This document shows, in pieces, positions 58,699 through 64,000 of a stretch of DNA of 64,000 bases (its first letter is position 1; the number at the start of each line of letters is the position of its first letter). A program made the translations under genes and the position numbers. The stretch lies in the NCBI GenBank assembly GCA_015832175.1, contig WJXW01000002.1, positions 310,001 to 374,000 of the forward strand, given 5' to 3'. This stretch comes from Paraphaeosphaeria minitans (lineage: Eukaryota > Ascomycota > Dothideomycetes > Pleosporales > Didymosphaeriaceae). The notes under the pieces are model-generated. The model had not been told where the DNA came from and searched no databases. It was given only the letters and a program-made list of their open reading frames with translations.

Positions 58699-61523
58699 CT
58701 ACCAGGTCTTGGGCCCAAATATCTCGCCCTCGGCTACAGTCTTGCGGATCGCAGTGTTGAGGTAGTCCTGGAAAATAAGTCAACATCCCGCAACCATCCG
58801 TCAATCACACACTTACCGTCGTCTCGAACGGCTTCTCGTTGCCCCACCACGGGATCGAGTACTCCTTGAACGTAATCGCAAAGAAGATGACAATGGTGGA
58901 GATGATGAGGCCGGCGTCCAGCCCAGCCGCTGTGATGTAGTTGTACTTGTGCCACCACCCGTGGAACCTGCGCATGATGCAGTAATTGAAGAGCAGGCCC
59001 CACAGCGCCCAGGACGAGAAGCTGAGCGGGGTCGCGGGTGGGAGCCAGCCCATGGCGCCCAGCATGACGGGGGCATTGAGGTACCTGAGCGGGGACTTGG
59101 GCGCTGTGCGCATGAGGAAGAAGAAGAGGACGGGCAATGCGGCGCCGATGAGCCAGTAGTAGTGGATCGAGGAGTAGGTCGAGCCTGGTCCGAACATGCG
59201 GTGGGGGCCGATGACGCCCCAGACGATGCTGCTGGAGAAAAAGGCACGGCCGTTGGGACAGGTGAAGTTGCTCTTCTGTAAGCGGGTGCAGATGTCTGGG
59301 ATGCTATGGCAGGTACACACGTTAGCGGCGGTTGTCTCGGTCGAGTGGGTGCGCGATACGTACTTTCCCAATGTCCAGTTCATAACTGCGATCTGCACAA
59401 AGCTCGCCCAGACGGTTGCGACAAGCTGCGCGGTGAATGCAGTCTTCGGCGGTATCTTCATGTAGTGCGCTAGCTTCAAATCGGCGGAGAACAGCTGTGC
59501 CTGTCCCAGGGTGATTGTGCTGTAGACCTTGAAGATCATGACGCCAATCGGTTTTCCAGGGATCATGTATCCCGCAAGAAACGGCGCTATGATGTTGAGC
59601 GAAAGCATGATGTTCGTGATGCCATAGATCATGCACGTCGGTATGATGAAGATGAGTGCGACGATGAGAGACACAAAGTATGCCCACCATGGGATTTGCG
59701 AATCGTACGCGAGGATGGTTGCGAGCCCGAAGGCAACAGATACGGCGAAGAGGATGCCATACCACCAGTCGGGACAAGGAGCGTACTTCATCATGAGTTT
59801 CATATGAATGTCTGGCTCTTGGTTCCGTGCGGCCTTGAATCGATACCAGATTTCTTTGCGGTGGAAAACAATTGCGTGCACGATCGATGAGGTCAGCGCT
59901 GCGAAACTCAGGCCGTAGTTCAATGCCAATGTCGGTGCCAGGAACATTGGGGAGTATTCCTTGTACTTGGCTAGATCAAACGTAAAGTTCGGTCCAAGGA
60001 TGTTGGTGACATTGTATGCAGCTTGCGTGTTGTCGAAGGTGGTTGAGGTGTTGATAGGCAGATAGTCGCCATACCAAGAGTTGGTGAAGGAAATACCGAG
60101 GGTAGTGATGATGACGAAAACAAGCAACCCAATAAGAGTGTTGATGTGAGCATGAGCTGGTGCAAGCAATGGATCCTGCAGATAGCTTGATACGTAGGTC
60201 CAATCGAAAGTGATCGGTATGAGAGATAACCCGGTGTAGCCGCCGAAAAGCTGATTTACAACCACATTGTTAGGTTTGATCCTGCATTTGCATCAGGGCG
60301 AGTTGGCAAAAGGATAAGGGCTATGCAATACCATGTAATGAACGCAAAGACCTGTAGACCTTGCCATATGACTCCTATCAATTGTTAGATCCGCTCTTCG
60401 TATGACAGTATCATAGGCATTACAGGACTCACCAGGAAACCAGTAGTACACAAACATGCCGCCCATTACATAAAGAAAGTATCGCATAGGGGAAATGCGC
60501 CATCCGTTCGCATTCTCTTCAACAACTTTCGGAGCATGGAAGGCATGGAGCAATGCGGTATTAGAGAATTGGTTTGGCCAGATAATGGCCGCAGGCCATA
60601 CCTGCGATACAAGTCAGTTCAGGGCGGAAAAAAAATATTTTGGGGCACTCACCAAGAAACGGCGAAAAAGGCCTGCGAGAGCGATTCCAATAACTTGGCT
60701 GCTGAGCGTGAAAAGGAGTTGGAAGCCCCATGACATGGGAAGATTGTAGAGCGGCTTTGCTAGTAGCGCCAGGAGAGCATCCGTTGAGTACGCGTAATTG
60801 ATTGAAATACCAGCCATAATCTAGAGCTTTCAGTACACTGCAAAGGTTAATTACAAAATGTACTCACTGTGATGACAGCATGCTCCTTGATGTTGAAAGG
60901 GCCCGTGTTAAGTGTCCACTTGACACCAAAGGTATTGAATTGCCTCGTTGGCATCACCTGGGGTAAGAATACGAAGTCAGTTTGAGTTAATGCGAATGGT
61001 ATTTGTCTCAGGTAAGCAACAAGTCTTTCCTTATGCAAGAAAGATATATCCACTTTGTACCCGGTGATGGACTCACTTTAGCCCAGAGAACACCGAAGGG
61101 ATATACCACTCTGTATGTACGTAAGTACGATAGTCCCTGCTCCTAACTCTTTACCACCTACAATAACACCACAATGTTTGGGAAATTGATGGCCGGGCTT
61201 CGCATCGACAAGAACATGTTTATGCCCGATGCAACAGTAACGAATATCATGCCGAGAATCCATGCTCGTACCGTGTTTGCAGGCTCTCCGCCATCTGTAT
61301 TTCGCACCGCAGCTCTCACCTCATCATAAGGGGAATCGTCAAGAAAGTCTTTCTCTGCTCTTTTGATCGTTTCAGGGTCGCCATCAACAGTCGCTGCATG
61401 TAGCTCGTCAATCTTATCCTGTTTCAGGTTTGGGTCCCATTGATGAGTCTTCTCTGTGATGTGAGGAGGTCCGGTCTCGACAGAAGTGCTGTATGTCGCC
61501 TTCTCATTTGCAAGCTCGTTCAT
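58699..61523 (-). CDS. OPT-family oligopeptide transporter
   Basis: Proton-coupled carrier for small peptides or glutathione-like compounds at the plasma membrane. Nine exons keep frame: 61162-61523, 61077-61110, 60868-60957, 60653-60820, 60433-60601, 60332-60374, 59364-60281, 58817-59303 and 58699-58767, giving 779 residues. The N-terminus is polar and cytosolic, with 'SPYDEVRAAVRNTD'. It is followed by a first helix WILGMIFVTVASGINMFLS. Typical OPT stretches include KEHAVITIMAGISINYAYST, FNIIAPFLAGYMIPGKPIGV-like 'NIIAPFLAGYMIPG' and MRYFLYVMGGMFVYYWFPG. More than ten helices are visible. A 34-nt and a 43-nt exon may hinder automated prediction. It lies next to the secreted amidase, which could feed it. 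Confidence 0.93.
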
Positions 61524-63706
61524 TTTGCAGTCTGGCCAGTCTTGTCACACGAGAAATCCTGCTCGACTTAAACAAAGGCCTTAACCGTCGAAGACTTAAA
61601 AGGCAGAACCACCAAAGCTTGACGCGCAGCAAAGGACGACACGGAACTTTTTGAGCACACGAGCCTGAAGATAGTCGGCTTGGCTCGGTTGCAGGCATAG
61701 ATGTGGGGATGCACAAATGCAGGTACTTAATAATGTGGTATCGCGGTGAGGGGAACGCTTAACCGAAACAGGGAGGCATGGTTGAATTGCAACAATGAAT
61801 CCGCCACTTGATCGAGTACAGCATTGATAATGGCGATTATGTGGCCGATCTCAAACACATTTCGTAGGCACCAAGGAAGCGTAGGCAAACATGGCCTGAC
61901 GCTCTTTGTAGAGCTTATCATGAGCTTGTCTAGTGAATGTAACAGTCCAGTGCGTTAAGCCTCGAAAGGGTATATGCAGTGCGTATCACGTCAGGGCGTC
62001 TTCGCTCAGATGGATTCTTCGCGCAAGCATAGCATGCGCGGTGATAAGCGGTACGCAACCGCGGCTCTTGTGCCGAGTACACTTTACAGTGCGGCACAGT
62101 AACCTATCGCCGACGAAAATTGCTCAGGCGGCGGCGCATATCTGATAGTTCGACAGAGCGTATAGAAGCTCGACTCGATTGCTGAAGTGTGTACTGATAA
62201 AGTTATCCTTCTCGCACGAGGGCAAAGTTGCTTTACGCCGTTGTGGTACGGTAAGCGTCAAAGCACAGCGCGGCCAAGTGGGATCTGACGGGTAGGTATG
62301 CAGCGCTCGGTGTACGTGCTCATGAAACGTGCGGATGGCCGCAGATATGGATCGTGTAGCAACACAGCGACATCGTCATTATCGTGATGCGGAGGATGGT
62401 AAGTGGAGAACGCGGAGCGTTGGAGGTGCGCGCTTTGGCCATCAACATTACATAAGCCTTAGCAAGCCCCTTGCATCGCTGTGCAGTGTGCAGTGTGCCA
62501 TTTACATCAACTTACCCACGTCCAATCATCTAACCACGTCCAAATTCCACCATGACTATCATCGTGAACCGGAGAAAGAGTCTCCCGAAGGCAGAAACAT
62601 TGTCGGAGTCACTTCTGCGGTCGCAGTTACGCGTGAAACGATTGGTGCGACACTATCACATCCCCGGAGGCGCTAGGTGCGGTATACCTAGCCAATTCGA
62701 AGCGATGAGGCATGAAAACGTTTACCTTCTGAGCGTCTCCAGACTACCGAGGCTGCAGTGTGAATCTCGTTTCGTCTATCCGATGAGTTCCAACCAATGC
62801 AAATACTCAGACAGCCTGATTCGTTCGGCCACGACGGCACATTGAAAATCCCTTTAGCAAACTCTAAATGCCTCGAAACGGAAATATTTTTGCGAATCAA
62901 TACACGGCAGTTCTACCGCCCTGCTTAGATCTGCATGTTGAGCAGGACTTGCCAGCGTACATTTTCTGGCAAACGACGTCTTTCCTCAAAGTGTACCTGT
63001 GGAATTCTGGAGATACTATAGGTACCAAGGCCAGTGCGACGTAAGCTGGATGTCGCAACCACTAAAACTAGAGTGAGGTGATCAGACTCCCTTATCGCAA
63101 CTACTCAAATCCCATATTCGATTCAAACGAGTCACCTTCCGGAGTAGCTCGGTGCCACTCACTCGCCTTCTCTTCTATTCTTAGCTCTCATACCTCTTGG
63201 CTACTGACTGATACTCCAAACAAACGTTCATCAAGGTCTCGTCCATAATCTTACCTAAAATCGCACGGTCCAGTCGACATGCATCAAGCCTTCTCCAACG
63301 CCAAGACATGTTAACACGTTTTGAAAACAGTAAATACCACCAGCCCATTCCTGTCTTGCTTCGATTATGTTTCGTTGCTATGGTTATGCGACCGGAAAGC
63401 TGTTTTCTGGGTGCACCTGAGGTCAGAAACCTCGCCAAGGCGGTCTATCACATCTTGGCCAAAACTATTCTGCTTCTCGAGGCCCGGATAACAAGGTCCG
63501 ATACCTTAACATGGAATCGCAAGTGTTGGGCAGTAGCGAGCTTTGAGACCTCAATGGCGGTATAAGAAGGAGCAGCAACTCGACGGTAGAAGGACATCAG
63601 CGATCAACATCTCCATTCAGCCTATACAGTAATCCCTTCTTCACATTACTTTCTATTCCACTTTTTTTTAATCGACTATTCAATAAATCTTTTTGACCGG
63701 TTCAAG
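61524..63706. other. Long intergenic region before the right-edge gene
   Basis: About 2.2 kb without a supported gene. Frames such as 62552-62845 (+) and 63181-63438 (-) show no domain. A TATAAG box near 63560 and a pyrimidine-rich stretch (63625-63675) precede the Egh16-like gene. Confidence 0.45.
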
Positions 63707-64000
63707 ATGTATTTCACTAAGACTTCCGTTGTTCTCTCTTTCGGCCTCATGGCCAGCCAGGTTGCTGGTCACGCCGCGGTCATCAAGGCTGTCGGTGATG
63801 CAGGTGGTCAGGGTTCCGCCATCGGTGGTAAGTTCTTCCACACAGCAATCACACAAATATTCAAGATCATCTTACTGATCAACCACCACAGTTGACCCCA
63901 ACACTCCCCGTGACGGCACGGGCCGCACCCCCTTCCAGCAGGACTCCACCCGCTTCCGAGGAGACGCCGCTGATGTCTGCGGTGAAACTCTTGGAGGAGG
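63707..64000 (+). CDS. Egh16-like secreted protein, 5' part (3' end outside window)
   Basis: First exon 63707-63827 and the start of exon 2 (63892 to the window end) join in frame (GTAAGT donor, CCACAG acceptor). The signal peptide is [21 protein letters not shown]. The mature part begins [20 protein letters not shown], then [20 protein letters not shown] and [10 protein letters not shown]. In my recollection this matches Egh16/Mas-type proteins, first described from infection structures of powdery mildew and rice blast fungi; some members affect virulence. Only about 76 residues are visible. Function is not known from sequence alone. Confidence 0.85.

Overview
The window is a piece of a filamentous ascomycete genome (Pezizomycotina, most likely Dothideomycetes). 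The signs are many genes with short introns (about 45-100 bp, GTRAGT donors and YAG acceptors), Zn2Cys6 regulators, HET-domain relics, a fungal rhodopsin-domain (SAT4/PTH11-like) membrane protein, an Egh16-like secreted protein, and a tRNA with an intron after position 37. Gene models were built by hand: exons were joined where donor and acceptor sites keep the frame and restore a continuous protein family. Nothing was searched against a database, so product names rest on recognition of motifs and domain order.

Layout. 1-14 kb is mostly housekeeping: the 3' end of a HET-related gene, polyamine oxidase (979-2882, -), a small MYND-finger protein (-), gamma-tubulin (4915-6613, -), a Pgc1-like GDPD phospholipase (6964-about 8250, -), epsilon-COP (9702-10753, -), a methyltransferase broken by one stop codon (11223-12330, -) and spermidine synthase (12978-14078, +). 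16-22 kb holds an intronless NAD kinase and a Zn2Cys6 factor. 22.6-31.6 kb holds tRNA-Ala(AGC), a decayed HET-domain gene, a GT25 glycosyltransferase, a PFA3-type DHHC palmitoyltransferase, an AT-rich relic and a multi-span membrane protein that may be TLC-like.

31.6-45.2 kb is gene-poor and more accessory: a rhodopsin-domain protein, a secreted type-B carboxylesterase, a Cys-rich single-pass surface protein, two doubtful small ORFs, a Zn2Cys6 protein with a charged tail, and short repeats including a possible MITE. 45.7-61.5 kb is dense and degradative: secreted histidine-acid-phosphatase-like protein, ACMSD-like amidohydrolase, GPI-anchored GH20 hexosaminidase, secreted GH47 mannosidase, 2-oxoglutarate/Fe(II) dioxygenase, secreted amidase and an OPT peptide transporter. 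The right edge cuts an Egh16-like secreted protein.

How the genes may work together: polyamine oxidase and spermidine synthase act on the same pool about 10 kb apart. The 45.7-61.5 kb block could serve extracellular breakdown of glycoprotein, amide and phosphate substrates with uptake by the OPT carrier, but co-regulation is inference. No clearly new multi-gene system stands out. The best leads are the single-stop methyltransferase, the possible mitochondrial leader in frame with spermidine synthase, the acid phosphatase with altered catalytic motifs, and the 25-nt-arm inverted repeat at 48.0 kb.
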